Part shown: positions 34,601-49,600 of the stretch, in pieces
Position numbering within the stretch: the stretch's first letter is position 1
Layout: each line of letters starts with the position of its first letter
Source: Tubiluchus corallicola
Taxonomy: Eukaryota > Priapulida > Priapulimorpha > Priapulimorphida > Tubiluchidae
NCBI GenBank assembly: GCA_030141605.1
Contig: JAQGDQ010000018.1
Location: 590,001 to 654,000, forward strand
DNA length: 64,000 nucleotides
Reading direction: 5' to 3'
The notes under the pieces: generated by a model
What the model saw: the letters and a program-made list of their open reading frames with translations, nothing else
Database searches by the model: none
What the model was told of the DNA's origin: nothing
Made by a program: the position numbers and the translations under genes

Positions 34601-37600
34601 CCGATGATGTACGTGTGCAGCCTCTCATAAGGTTTTAATTTCATGTTGCTTCTGCCATAGCTTACTAATGCAAGCCGCGAGATATTTTAAGAAATGCTAG
34701 TTTTTTGTTGACAAGCATTCTTTTGCATTAAAGTTTTCAACGTTTAGTTGGCAGTGATTTCTCAGTTGAATAGTTTTTAGTTCTTGAGCAGCAGATGGCA
34801 GCACAGACTAACATTTCACACAGATAGTAACTGCACTCGCTACAATCAAAGAGAATCATTAAATTATAAAATGCTTACAGACCTACGTTCAACATTTGTT
34901 CAAGTTGAATGCTGTCAATACATTTTTTGTATGTATAAATTAAAGCTTAGGAAATCTGCCAGTACATGAATAACACCAAAAGAAAAACAACTTTTTTGTC
35001 AAGCCCATCTAGAGACCAAATTTTATTAACCATCACTGACCAGCAAATTTAATAACACTTGTTACATTTAAGCTCAGCTGCGATAAGGTGGACCATGAAT
35101 ACCTGGTCTACATGGGAATTGGCAACCATTTTATATTTATTACTTAAAAACTTATTTTAGACTGAAGTAATAAATTGTTTGAAATACATATTTAAATCTC
35201 GTTATAGTAGTGCTGTGCAAAATCTAGGATCAAATTTAAATAGTGTGAGGAAAAAATTTGGTGTGATTCCTTCCTCAAAGTATTACAAGCCTTTTGATTA
35301 TATTTGGATTACTGCAGTGATGGTTTCCAGGTTTATAATTTGGCAGGGACATGACTTTTTCATTCCTTTCTTTTGTGATAATCATGTAATAATGCAGCAG
35401 CAGAAGATAACTATCGTTGCTTAACTGACTACTTGTAACGTAATAAAAAATTCTTGGTTTTTGTGTTAAGTTGGTACCTGTCAACGTTTTTAGTGTTTGT
35501 GTTCTGTTACAAACAATAACAGCTTTTCTCATATGTTCTTATATCATACTCAGAATTTCTACCATAGGATTCAATCCACTTTGTTTGTGGATTGTTTGTG
35601 AAAAGTGTGATTCCTCTGCAGAATGATGACAAAGTTAATTCACCCAATAAATATAGAGTATTGAGGAATTCTTCTTGTTCTCCAGTGTTCATTTAAATGT
35701 ATTGCTGGGTTATAGCTTCTGCAACGCAAGCATCCTCAGAGTACAAGCCAAGTAGAATCAATATTCTATTCCTGCGAATGTGCACTGTGTGATCAATAGC
35801 ATTCTTTGCCGGGAAGTTTGTGCTGTTATATTTTGTCATAGTTGGTGCTGAAACAGCGAAGAATGCCTGTTGATTTTTTGTGCATTTTTGCATCCTACTA
35901 GTTTCTGTTAGAATATTAGGCGATAAAGGTATAAAGCGTGTGTCTTTCTTAGAGCAGGTTGTGGTGCAAGTGTGACATAACACGTTCTGATGAACTGTGG
36001 CTAAACTGTGATATTATGATGTCGAAATTTTGTTTTATAAAGGCATCTTCCTTTTATTTTGATTTAAAATGAAATCTTATGTTTCGAGACTTAAAGCTGT
36101 GCCTGAGATGTGTCTTTTTATGTTACATTTTCAAGTGTCTAATGTTCAGTGCTGGGCGTTGGATGGGATGAGCAGAAGTGACTGACATATTATTGCTTAT
36201 GTGTTTCAGTTAGTCGAATTAGATAAAATTAAGTGAAATTAAATTTTGAATATGTTAAACGTTTTTTCAAAAATTCATCAAATATCAAAATTTAGTTTCT
36301 TTTGACGAGGTTGTTTCTAACATTGCATTTAGATCAAATCTATAGTTTCACTTACTAAGTGCCGTTATAATTGGGGAACTTATTATCTAGTAATTTTCTC
36401 TGGCCAGCTTAAGTCAATGAGCTAAGTTTATGTCTAAGTCTACTGTTATGGTTTCTTTTAATCTTACAGTTATATAATGTAATGAGATCTGATATTTATG
36501 TTATGCAAAATACATTACTAAAAACGACCTGTATCTCTTCTAAGTTTAAACTGGGCTTGTTTTCATGTGTTACCCAATAGTGACTGGGATTCTCTTATTG
36601 CTTATATATGGCAGCTGATGAAACCTTTTCTCTGGGCTACATCATCTTCAGCGTCCTGTCTTGTAATTTTATCGATTATTCTGCTTATTTCAGTTAGCTA
36701 CGCCCCCCCCCCACGCTTTTCACCAGTTGGAATGTTATTCCAGAATCTTGAATATTAACTGGAAGGCTCTGATTCGAGTTGCATGGATATCTATTGGAGT
36801 AAAAAATAAAACGTTTGAACTTTCAAGCCAGTGCAAATATAATGGCATGTTGATTGCCATAAATTCTCAAAATGTGTTACTTTTATAAATTACGCTTATG
36901 CAAAAATTAGTTATTTTTAACTGGTAACCTTGAAGGCATTTTCCTTAAAAATAACGGCAAAAAAAGAATTTCGACGAGCAAAAGATTTACATAAATCAGG
37001 ACGGTGTCAATACTTTATAGCAATCTGGCGAATGGCTTTAGGGTAACGTGTTGGTACACCATCCAAACTGATAATATTTTATATGTTAGCGTTCTGAATG
37101 TGTCAAAAACAGTGCTTGGATAAATAAATATCATGGGAGCTTAACAGGCTAGCTTGAGACTTTTGTTTGTTATTCGAAAAAGCATTGCAACAGCATATAC
37201 GTTGTTAACAAGGTTGAGCGTCATTCAATACATAGCGAAGCCGAGAAGCTGTGTACCTACAGTGAAACCAAATGTGTGTTACTTAGCTAATAGCGCTGTG
37301 TGCTGCAAATACTTCATCTGGAAGTTAATATGCAATGTAAATATCAGTTAGTTGACAATCTATAGGTATATCTTATATAACCTGAATTATATTGAACCAG
37401 AACATGTTGCATACCACCAGAACTCTTCCATACAATTTGGTATTCTGCAAGCCGATATCCATCGTTCACTAGTTGCAGTTGGATAGGAATCCACCTCGTT
37501 ATCAACGATAATCCTCTGTGTTGAGACATTCGAGTGTGTATATCGTATAACTTGACGTAAGCTGTCGTGTTGTAGCGGTGTGCCATAACTAAGGTACCAA

Positions 37601-40600
37601 CAGTGATCCCGTGAGGAGATACTGAACCAACAGTGGTGTCTATACCACGTTCAGACGTGTATATTTCCGCTCTCTGCGAAGAGAGTTCGTAGAACTTACA
37701 TTCCTAAACACAGCTGTCAAGCTTAAAAAATTATCACACCTTTGTTTGGCTATATAATTCCGTGCCAAACAACATGCTCACCATGCTGTCTCTGAATGTT
37801 TGTTTAATATCCAGTATTGATTAAATATAGAGTGCTTATTAACAAAACAATGCAGCATAATTATGTATGCTGCAATATGCTAATCACATTACAGACAAAT
37901 GCGGTTGAGTGTCATATACTACGATATTATACTACAAAAAATATCTTGATTATTGTACATGCCAATATAAGTAAAACCGTACTTACTAGACCTTGTATGG
38001 TACAATATTGGTGTACGCTTATAGCCTTTGTTATGCACTTTTCTTTTCATTCAACAGTATTGATTTGCACTAATTATTGGCTCACTGTATAAATATTCTG
38101 TTTTTCTTTCTTGTATAAAGATAGTGACAGCCATTGCATTGTTTTTAATTTCTTATACAGCACAGTTGCGCCACAAGGGCTAATATTACTTCAGATATTA
38201 GAAATTTAGTGCGAAAGACTTGAAAAGTTGACATTGCGACTAATATCGCGTCTTACTTTTCTGGTATAACTCTCTGCGACGTACGTCATTCTCAATAAAA
38301 ACAGGCTGATTTTATTCTGATTTTGTGATTGGTAAATTATTTCAATATTTCGCAGCGTTCGTTTTGTCTAAATGAGGTAAATTTATTCATTGCTTATTCA
38401 GTGTTGTGTCAGTTCGTGTTATGTTCTAGTACGCAGTACATTAGTCCGCATTTTTTGTGTACACTGCTGTCAAAAACATCTTGCCAAGATAAGAGATAAA
38501 AAAGGAATGTTTATTCTGTCTTCATGCCAAAATATAAGTGTCAGAACAGATATCTCCTGTTTTGATTATTTTTGCTGGAGATAGTCATATATTATCCAGG
38601 ACTACAGTTTTCCAGTTTCTTAAAGCGGTTTTGTAGTTTTGGTTTTAGAAAAGATTTTCTTAGATTCCTGAATATAATAATTAAGTATAGGTAAACTATG
38701 GTCCATTATAATAACTTTTTGCACGTGGATTTCCTTGTCATTGTTTACGTGTGATATTATAAAATGCTTCTCAGCCGTTAATGCACATTTTTGGTTTTGT
38801 TGTAGTTAACAGCAACAGACACTTGATCATAACAATTACTATGTGTATTCACTAGAGCGTATGTACATAAATGCAAACTTAGTGGCTTAATCTGCATACC
38901 TTTAACCGCTTTCTCAAAGAAAAAACTCTTGTTGCTATACTTGCAAGCCATCTAACATTATTTATCTCTACAATATGTATTCCGAAATTGCAAGTACAGA
39001 AAAATAACAAGTGAACAACCTAAAACAAGAAACGTAGCCTTGCAGGAAATGTGGGTTACTTTAATAGAAGGTAATACATGACTCAAATGCAAGTTGATTG
39101 ATTTGATTGATGATAATATTTTGCGGGAGATAATAATAGGTTGCATTTGCTAACTTGATAAGGGAGATAACGTAATAGGTAGTTTAAATTTATCAGTAAT
39201 TGAATTTAAAGCTGATTTCCTAAAGTGAAATATGTAATGAAGTAAATTCTGCAGGGTTCAGATATTTAACGTCTCAAGGAGATCATTATTTCACAAATCA
39301 TAACAATGAATTTTAGTTAAGAAATGCCGTCAAAAAGTGAGACATAGAGGATCTTTAAAACTTTCAACCTTTGATCTAACTCTGAAATGCGCGACTAAGT
39401 GTTTTTGTTTTTATTATAATAAAAATTAGAGAGCTACATAACAGCCAATAAGATCTAAAGCTTGAATTTTTTTACTTTTAGTATAGATGTAAATGCAAAT
39501 GACTTGAATTTAGATTTCAGCCGTCCGTATGGTCATGATGTTCCTAGCAAAAATTTTCCATATCTGAGCACCTGATTATTATTTCTTGTCTATAACTTTC
39601 TGATATTTTCTATAACTGTCTGGATTATGAATGGTTTATGATTGATGTAGACATGTATTGAAATCATTATAATGGAAATCAGAACCAGTTTTGCAAAACT
39701 AGAATTACGGATGTTATGAAGGATGGTGAATCATTCTGTGTAGTTTTTGAATAAAAAACTGCAGTGCAGTGCATTCTGGAACTGCAAGTTTCTAACCAGA
39801 ATATCAGCTATTTATGTAGTTAGTCTTTCTTGCTTAAATAATGAAATGTGAAACTGCGTTGCTGTCTGAAGTATTTGTTTACGTAAAAGAAGATTTTTAT
39901 TATATTATAATAGACGTAATATTCGTACAGTTAATTACACACGGTCAGCAACGAAAAGCTAATTATTCTCTTTAAATGAGACCTTGGGTGCATAATAGTC
40001 TCTATCCAATAATGAAGCAGGATCCACTGCAGTGCCTTGTGTAGGTATCGTCACTTACATGTATTGAACTAATGCCTGGTATTACCCTAACAGGCTTTCA
40101 AATCTCTCCTTGTTGTAAAGATAGCCTGCTCAACCCTTACGTGAAAATTAGCCATTGAGCAGCCTGCCATACTCTAGTCTAAATATCATTTTGGGAAATA
40201 GTATATTCTAGTGACATTCTAAAAACTAAGTTTTATTTGTGTAGCAGATGATGCTATACCAGCAGCCAGTTTGAATAAAACTAATACGGATTTTATTTCT
40301 TTATCCGATGGTAAATTTGACAAAACCTACATAGGTACGCAGCTACGTCTTAGTTAAGAATCTCGTCAACTGCATTTTACCCTTATTTGGTGACCTTAGT
40401 CTGTTCTGCAGTAAAAGATTTTCGATTGTACTGACTGTAGATGTTGATGAAGCTAATTAATCAGTAATAGACGCAACATTTCTGAAAAGAAGACCTCGAC
40501 TACATTCATTCGTTCTAGTCTCTGCATACTGTTGCTAAGCATGTCCTGGTAACGAACACCAAATTGAATCATTAAACCCCCAGCGAAGGAATTAACATCG

Positions 40601-43600
40601 CTTACTAGTTAATCGCGAATTATCTGCGATTTTTATCATGATTTATAAATGAACCTAATTTATCATCTGTTAAGTTTTTAAAACATGCTTCAGTAAATAT
40701 GTCATGCTTGCAAATCAAATGGGCTTTTATTAATTCATTAAACTAGTCTCGGTACAATCGCCAAATAGTATTATGAACATAGCGTGAATTTGGCTTCAGT
40801 TTTGACGTCATAGTTTGATTAATGTAACCAGCAAGCAAGTGTGAAAGTCACATGAATAATGGACACTGCGAAACCCCACAAGGATCATCAGCGCTCAGAT
40901 CTCATTCTACTTTCTCATATCGCCCTTTCCAGGTCACTTGTTCTATAGTTCGAAACCCAGTAATTCTGTTTAATACCGAATGATTTACTGGTTTCAAATT
41001 TCGCTTTTATATGAACATATGAATAAATACCGTGGTTCACTTATTGATTTCCTAGACTAACGATGTTTTATTGTATATGACATTTGAACTCGCATTTTTC
41101 TAGTTGTGCGTTCTGCTACTGCTATGGTTGTAATGCGTTGTTGATTTGCTACACCACATTCAAACCACTTTTTATGTCCGCAGCAAGAACTGCTCTGTCT
41201 GTTGTTGAAAAATACGCTGTACAGAAGTTTTGTTAATCTTACTTGAAAAATGCAGTTATTGTTATTTGGCAAATTTGTAGCTGGAACGATTCCATACAGT
41301 CCTATAATTATTTTTATTATGAAAGTTTTTTGGTGAGCTAACAATTCAAATGTGCTGTAACAATAAAGATATCCTGTCGTCTCTTATGGGTGTGTGGCTA
41401 AATTATATCATGGGTGAACGGTCCATCGGTTAAGTAGCCTTGCAATACTAATAAAGCCTGTTCCGCCATTTAAGCTGCCTGGTAAATCTCATTAAATCTT
41501 GTTACGGCATTTAGCTGATGATGGTGATGATGCGTAATAACATGGGATTTCGCCCAGTTTCTTCATACCACATCGTGGGATCTGCAGTTAGTTAAGTAGA
41601 ACGTTTACATGGGAAATTCACGCTTTTCGAATTTAATTTATTGGTGATTTGACTGATTTAACAGTTTCTCGCGACTTTTCGCATACTTTAATAGTTTTAT
41701 GCTTTTCAAGTTTTGCTTTGCAAAGTTACCTTATAGGGCAGATAAATACACCTGCTTTTTTAAAGAAGTAAAATATTTATGTGAGTTCACTAGTGTGGTC
41801 ATTAACGAAAAAAAACTATTTTAACTAATTCCGTGCAATTATTTACCGAATCATTTACCCGAGAAGCTACTATACGCTAAAAATTTGCACATAGCAGGCC
41901 GCTGTACAAACTGGGAATTATATTATGGTTTACTTTAAGAGTACTTTACACTGTAACTAACACTCGATTATTACTATTAGCTGTTTAAGTTGCAATTACT
42001 GTTTTCGCTGTCCTTTACAGCGGATACTGGTACGTGACGGTACTTTACCGTAGCTAATCATGATGCGTACCTTTGGAGTTTGGACACATTGTAGTGTGAG
42101 ATTTTCATGTGTCATGAAATTTTTCTTCCCCACATATTTGGCGTACATGGTTTTGTATTTTTGCCTCTTTGCTCCCCTCTTTTCCCTCCCTTTCTCTGTC
42201 ATTCTCTCTTTCCCCCACTCTTCCCCTCTCTCTCTCATCTTTTCCCTTTCTCTCTCTATCTCTGTCTCTCCTCTTTTTCTCTTTCCCTCTCTCTCAATCT
42301 AGACAAAATGATGCTTCGACAAAATATTTAATAAAGAATAGAGTTCATGATGTATGTGTCGTTTGTAGTGATTTTTAGTCTATTAAAAATTGCCATAGAA
42401 ATATTGTGTCGCACCGTCAGAGCCTGAGTGAAAGTCATACGCTTGTAGTAAAACGTGACGATGCGTGTGAACGCATTATTATGACGTTTGATGATCATCT
42501 GTCACTTCTGCTACAGCTCTAGAAGACTACAAAAACTGCGGATTGATTTTAGCCACACTTGCAGCTGCAGACCTGCGCTCTGTGGGTGTTGTTCTGCTGT
42601 AGAATCCACAAGCTTCATCATTTGAGCCAGTCCTAAATCCAAACAAAATTGGTGAAATCTGACCTTTGATCAGGGAATTTTGTAATTCCCGGACCGGCGA
42701 GTCGTCATTGATGAAAGTCGTAGACCGAGAAGTGGACAGTCATTATTCAGGACGGAAGTTGATGAAAACATGCAAATAACAGGTCTTTAACAGACCAAGA
42801 AATAAAACTAGGATTAGTGTAAAAGGATGACAATCTGTGATATATACAGTAATTATTCCATGTCTGGCACGATCACACCCATATATGTGCGAAGCCCAAG
42901 TCAGGAGGATGCAGAGTCTCATCTCCAGCAGTTGAGCTGTAAGTATAGGAACTTTTAAAATCATTTGTTTGTTCACTCGCACCTCAGTTTACATTTGATT
43001 GTTTATTTGTTTGTTATTCTGTTTCTTTGTCCGTTTGTACATTTCGTTCGTTCACCTGTTTGTTTGTTTGTTATATTGTCTGTCTGTCTGTTTATTATCA
43101 CCACATTTTTGGAAAGCTGGTTTACATATTCGTAATGGAAATTTTCACACTATATAGTATGCATTAACATTATAAGCAACATTTCGCAAAACAAAAATAC
43201 GATCTAGTTTCAAGTTCTTTTAAGTTTATGAAAATTGATTTATTGACACGTATAGACGTTTCACTTCGTATTGATGGAGACCAGGCAGTATCTGTGCAAC
43301 TTCATCACAGCATAGATTAGGATACATTTTCAATATTATGTTTAATACATATATTATTTTGTAGGTTAAATGCACTTGTGTTTTTGCTTATCTTTTTATG
43401 CATATGCAGTTACCAGTCTTCTCTTGATAATAATATGATTTATGTTCATTGCGCCATGGTTTAATAACATTTTCGCGTTCTTATTATCTGTGATGCTCTA
43501 GTTTATGTCCTGTTACTAGGATGTTGATCTGTTCAAAGTAGCACATTGTTGTATTTTGCTGTCAACCGGAGCTTGGCCTTAAAACAAGAGCTAGATCATA

Positions 43601-46600
43601 ATGATACTGCTCTGTCCTAATTATTTGCTGGTACGAGAGGCATTTGTCCTTAATAGCTTAATGGTAAAAGACTGCATTTACAAACAAACAAACAACCAAC
43701 CTCGCAGATATGTTTATAAAGTTACTGTGCGCGTCTTTATTATAACTTCTCACAAGAATGCGCAGTTTAATAAATATGTATGTTTTGATAACATAGTTTA
43801 GTGTGCTATTAATTTACCACTCGTAAACAATCAAATTGAACGTGTTTACATAATTATTCTGATTGCGTCGCAAATGACCGGTTGTTGCAAGGACAGAAAG
43901 TGCTTATGAAGCATTAGTAAATATCATAGCATTCCTGTTTCATACACCTAAATTTTTCTCACATTTACGCCCGCTTATGTTCTAGTTTTTTCTGCTTAAT
44001 TTAGATTCTCTCGTACATCGACCCGAACTTGTTTCAGTTTAGTTTATTACGTAACAATCGTGAATCATACTTATAAAAGACAACAATAGAACGAAGCACT
44101 CAAATAATTCGTTTTTTAAGGGCGTCGGGCCAAATGAGCACCAACAGCCACAGAATACAAAAATTACGCTTCCGAAATCTCTTGCTGGCGATTCCGCACT
44201 ATTCATGTTTCCACGAACAATGTCCCACATCGGGAAAAGCCCTTTTTAAACTTGCCAATTCCGCTGCTTGTATATATTGCTTGTTATTCGGTAACTGCTT
44301 GTGGCGTGTTAAAAGCTGCGCTTGTCTTGTAATGCCGTGCACCAACACCTAGGGTCGGTTTCACAAAGCCGTCACTAAGTTAATGACGTCGTTATTACAT
44401 TCACTTAACTATTTATAACGACCTCGTTAAGTTAGTCATTGTTTTATGAAACTTAGTTCTGGATTTTGAAGATTTATTTTCACTTTTCGCTATAAGAGTG
44501 ACTGGACTATGAATAGAAGCAGTCATTTAATATTAAGCGAATTTTACTGTTATACATTGTCATGAGGATGAATAATAAGTAAATGAAAACTATAAAATAC
44601 AGTTTATAATTCATGTAATGTGTGCTTATAACTAGCCTGAGTTCAAATTTGTAATCAGAGTATTATGCGCAGATGGTGTCAAATTGTGCTATCTTAATTT
44701 GCAACACGTGATGACCTGTGCTCTTGACCTTTTACTCAACCTTAAAGCATATCATTTTCATTAAAACGTATCATTCGAATTCCAAACGGAAGCAAGTAGT
44801 TAATTTTCAACATGGAAATCGTACCACATGACAATTTGGATGCTGCCCAATAACAGGTTTTACGTTTTTATGTTTTTATACGAAAACCAGTTTTGAATTG
44901 ATCAGAAATCATTAATATCCAGATCTTTAAGTGAGAATTTAATTTTGTTCTTATTGTTGTCAGTACATCATGCGTTTGAGAAAAATTCCTGGAATTATTT
45001 GACATTAACTTATTCAGCACAAGAATATAAGCTTGTGTTTGGTTTTTCAAATTCTAAGACCATCAGATGCCCTAGCAGTAAGCGAAAAATATTATTATTA
45101 CATTTTAGATTTATTTACTTCAAGGAATCTTTATGACAAGTCGGATGCTGTTTTGTTCATGCAAGGATTCGGTTGTACAAATTTTTGTTTTGATCAAACT
45201 AAAATCATGATTTCAATACTTCGTCTGTTTGACCTTGATTTTATTACTTTGTAAGTTTGTGTTTCCTAAACTGGTTTCTAATGGGAATTACAATTTCATT
45301 TCGTTTCATTTAGATGCACATCACTGTTTTATTATCTCTTGGTTGTGCGGTGAGCGTATCCTTTAATTGTTTGGTATAATGTCAATATTTTCACGCTGCG
45401 CTGCTAATAAAGTTAAGTGTTTCACTGAAGTTCAAGGATAACTACCCGGCCGGTTTAGATGCTATTTTTTGCATGTAATTATATTTTCGTTGCTTAAGAG
45501 AGGCGTGAAGACTCTGCTGGGCGTTTTTGTATCAAACAACGTAATACATTTACGCCTCCACCCAGCATTCAAAACGTGAAACTCAGAATTCTAATTGAAG
45601 TGGGAAAATTCCTTTTGTGTAAAATTAAATCCAGTAGAATTTAAGCGTGCACGTTTGTGCGCTCAAGTTTCTGCTCATGCTTACCGATTTCAAACTGCTT
45701 ATTGAAATAGAGCCTTTCCATATATATGCAGGAAGTGCAGGAGAGTTTAATTATTTTCTTCACTGAAAAGTTTTATAACTTCTCTTGAACAGTTTGTGTG
45801 TATTGTAATATTTATAGTCAATACTGCAGTTTGATGACTTTCATTATTGTTTGCCAAGATGGGTGAACGTTATTAACATTTACTGTCACCGTGACCTGGC
45901 AAAATGAATTTATAGCAGATGAAATGTAAACTAAAATTCGTTAGTAAATCTTTGCTACATAATAATAAAAAAACTGTAATTTTTCACTTGCCAGAAAATA
46001 AATTATCTGTGTTGGTTTACCGATATCCCCGTTTTCACCACAGAATACCTAAAATATTCAGTTTGATTATGCACTTGTATGACGCTGATCAAGTGATTAT
46101 GAAAACGTAGACGAAAAGCTTACTTGGTTCCTACTAGTTCGATATGTTTTCCGTGTTCTAGATTGTTCAAGCTCATTGCGCGGGTGTCCTATCATTTACT
46201 ATTGCATTATGGATCGATTTGAATACCTTAAAAACAAACATCTTTGAGGCAAAAAATAGCAAGATCGTTGCAGACAATGACAAACTAGACGTATGTGCGT
46301 ATTTGCAAACACTTCACATGTGCCTTTCATGTTACTGCTGCCGCAAATGGCCTAAAGAGTAAGTTTTTGAATACTGGGTCAAGTATAATTTCGCATAATT
46401 TTAACTAACTTGCACTTACTGCATTAGTACAATTTCGGCAGTTTGAGTGGTGTTGAAAATGAAATGTAGTTCAATGACTTTTCTGCTTTAAAAACGTCTG
46501 ACAAAAGGCTTGTAAACTGTATCCACTTTTTTGTGCAAGGTCTGGGGTCTTCACTTCGTGTGGATTCGTATAATTACGTACATGTAGATCTACATCGCTA

Positions 46601-49600
46601 TTAACTTGCAGTAAGAGTCCACGCTCTTGTTTATGTAGAACGAGACTAAAACATTTTAACTTGTTTTGCAAACAACTAAAAGCTTGCAAAGCTGTTTCTA
46701 ATGCTAACAGTTTCCAGTGACACCGCATGCGTTCTGAGGATATGGGAGTGTATAATGTCCCGGATTCTCTACATTCACAAATATTATAATACTCGCATGC
46801 ACACATCACGTGCACTAACCTTATCTGTGCAAACAGGTTCTCTGGGAGACAGGTTTAATATCTTTTTACCTGTGCACTTAATTGAACCCTTGATGTAATC
46901 GTGCGTGGTGTCAATTTTAAAGCGCAAAGGCAAGAGTTATGCGCCATCAGTTGACTTGCAGTCACCAAACACGAGGTACAAACGTGGCTTGAGCGCCCGA
47001 AGAAAGCACCTGATCTCATAACAACCGAATCGATATCTCATTAGAAAGAGTGACTGGGATTAGAAAGTGTGACTGGGATATGGAAAGAGGATTTCGTTTG
47101 GTTCAGATATTAGAGCATCAGCGCAAATGCTGTTGTAGTCCAATGGCAGAAGTGTTTCATAGAAGCATTTCCAAGGAAGCGCTACATGAACGTCTGCGAG
47201 AGATGAATGGTATTTTTCTGAACGTGTAAAACCATTAAGCGAACTTTTAGCAAGAATGTTCACAGTGTAAAAGAAATGGACAAGTGGGTATCAGTATTGG
47301 CAACGATTTTCTGGACATCAAGTTGAAAGAAATCGTCTTTCATAATAGACTTCGAGTTGTTACATGTTTATGTTTTGACCACGTCTGCTTTTGCTTTGGA
47401 ACAGTTTTGACTGGTCAGATTAAATTGTAATGGATGACTCGATTGCTATAAAACGTTGAAGCTTACTTAGCACAATAAGATACTTTTCATACAATGTATT
47501 CTGATTTGGGAGATATGGAGGGCTTAGATATAGAACTATGTATTCAGCTTATGTCTCGAGAAGACAAAATGCATTATGCTGAGCATCACATGTCGGGTTT
47601 TCTCGTTGGTGAGTTTCAAGTATTTCTACAAAAATGTAAGGCGGCACTTCTGCCATAAGATTGATTTCCTTACTCACTCAGTTTCCACATACTAAGGGGA
47701 CGGTTTCAATTTTTAAAAGTGATGGGAGAGCTAGTTTTGAGTCTAATTTACACTAGCTACTTCAATAGCTTGGAGCTGAAGCTTATGAACTTCGAATTAA
47801 AAATATCTAATTAAAAGTGATCCATCTTTTGGCAAAACACAGTTAAACGTTTTAACCAACGCTGCGTAATTCATTGAGTAAAAGGCAGGTTCTCATGTTA
47901 AATAATTATACCTCTGTTTTGCAAGTGAAATAGCAGCTGTTTATGGTGTAAAAGCAACGAAGTTGTATTGAAAATGGAATCACAAGTTTGCAGCCCTGTC
48001 TTGCTCTCTCTTGCTGTCAACTAGTATAGTCCATTTTCAACAGGCGGTATAAATTGCATGGTAGTAGAAGCATAGGGCGCATGCGTGTCCAATGCAAGAT
48101 TTTGTATTCACATGTCACCTTATCGTTTGTTCCTAAAATCTTAAAGCACTAGATTTATTACCTAGTCAATTACATTATTGTTAGAAAGTTTGCCGTTTTT
48201 TCGAGCGCCATCGTGTGCCACTTAGCTTGAAGTCTAGTATAGAGTCAGAAAGGCTTGTATTCGTCATATTATTCTGTGAATGGTTTGGGTACATTTGCTG
48301 CTCATAGGAAGAAACAGTGTAACTTGAGCGACAGTACAATTGACTATGAAAAACGATTGTCGTAAAAATAAAAGGCAACCACCGTCCTTTTTGCTTATGA
48401 TATCAATAACAGAATGATTATGCTGTTTTATGTAGTGAAATGTAGTATGTATTCATTAACGTAGATGCCTGCACAAACATTAAATCGTTAAGTGTCTTTA
48501 ATGATATAATTAGGCCTTGTGATAAAAATGTGCAAACACTGGAAAACAATTTTTGTTTCAAAATTTAGGAAACAAATTTTTATGACTTTTTTATTAAATA
48601 GGTCAAATCTCATTTTCTGCCAAAAGTTCAGAAACCCATTGTTTTTTCTAAGAGTGCACAAAATACCACCCCCTGGAGAGATGACACGTATCAGTCTTTT
48701 ATAGCATTTCTTCACCCAGAAATCTTGATGTTTTCTTTTAATGTAGATATTAGGCAAAATGATCTAAAAAATTTAAATTTGGGAATTTAAATATGTTACA
48801 GGTCTTTTATTAGACATTTGAATCTAGATGTTGCTCACGTTGGCAGCTGTTTGAGCATGTCTTGTGAAAACGTTAACTGAAATTCTGAACTACTCAGGCA
48901 TTATCATCATCATTGAATCATTACTGCAAATTTGGTACAATGTGCAGCTAAGTTTACCTATTTTCTGTCTGAGATGGTTCTTGCTGACATGAAATAATAC
49001 TTAATATACAGTAGCATTTTTTCATTTTTGAAAATTTTCTTTTGTCGTGCAGATTATGTATCAACTACATATTTCCCTGGCCACAATTTTTTGCTTCTTT
49101 TATATTTTGGAACGTTTTTCAAGTAACAGATGGCAGCACGAACATAGTTAAGTTAGTTCTAAGCATGATAGCTAAAACTCATTGATCCAACGTGACTGAT
49201 GTGCTTATATAAAAAAGGGTCAAAATTTATTAACGTGTAATGAGAATTTGTGTATTAATAATAAGTTAATAAATTATTTTTATATTGATGGTAGTCCATA
49301 TTTTAATATTTTAAATCACACCGCACATTTTCCTGTTTGCAGCATTAGGTGTTTTTACTACTGGTTTACATAATGCAGATTTTTTTGTAATCAACCGCTA
49401 TTCAGTGAAATTGTGTGGACTTAACACTAATTTAAGTGTAATTTTTTTCAGCTCTCTGTGCAGAGCGAGTATCTCAGATGACAAGGACTTATGATGACAT
49501 TAATGCAGTAACTCGATTATTGGAGGAGGTAAGATCATTACAATGAAATTTTCACTTTGCATTTATGGCTCTTAATTTATGCATTTACAAATCACAATGG

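Larger units (their letters stand above)
32596..47493 (+). other. Large milton intron upstream of the alternative first exon
   Basis: About 15 kb with no convincing second gene on either strand. It holds a local duplication near 33727-33775, a C run at 36702-36711, a CT-rich tract at 42160-42300, TTTG/TCTG microsatellites at 43000-43090 and a small fold-back MITE-like element at 44357-44452. An open segment at 46162-46290 bounded by TAG and GTATGT looks exon-like but matches nothing I know. All other open frames are short and featureless. Confidence 0.5.

Noticed and set aside
42060-42378. Overlapping Ser/Leu/Phe-rich frames
   Set aside because: Produced by the CT-rich tract; low complexity in several frames at once.
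46384-46446. A TY-containing tail resembling the chemoreceptor C-terminus downstream of the exon-like segment at 46162
   Set aside because: Lacks the QF ending, a proper acceptor and upstream transmembrane exons; chance likeness.
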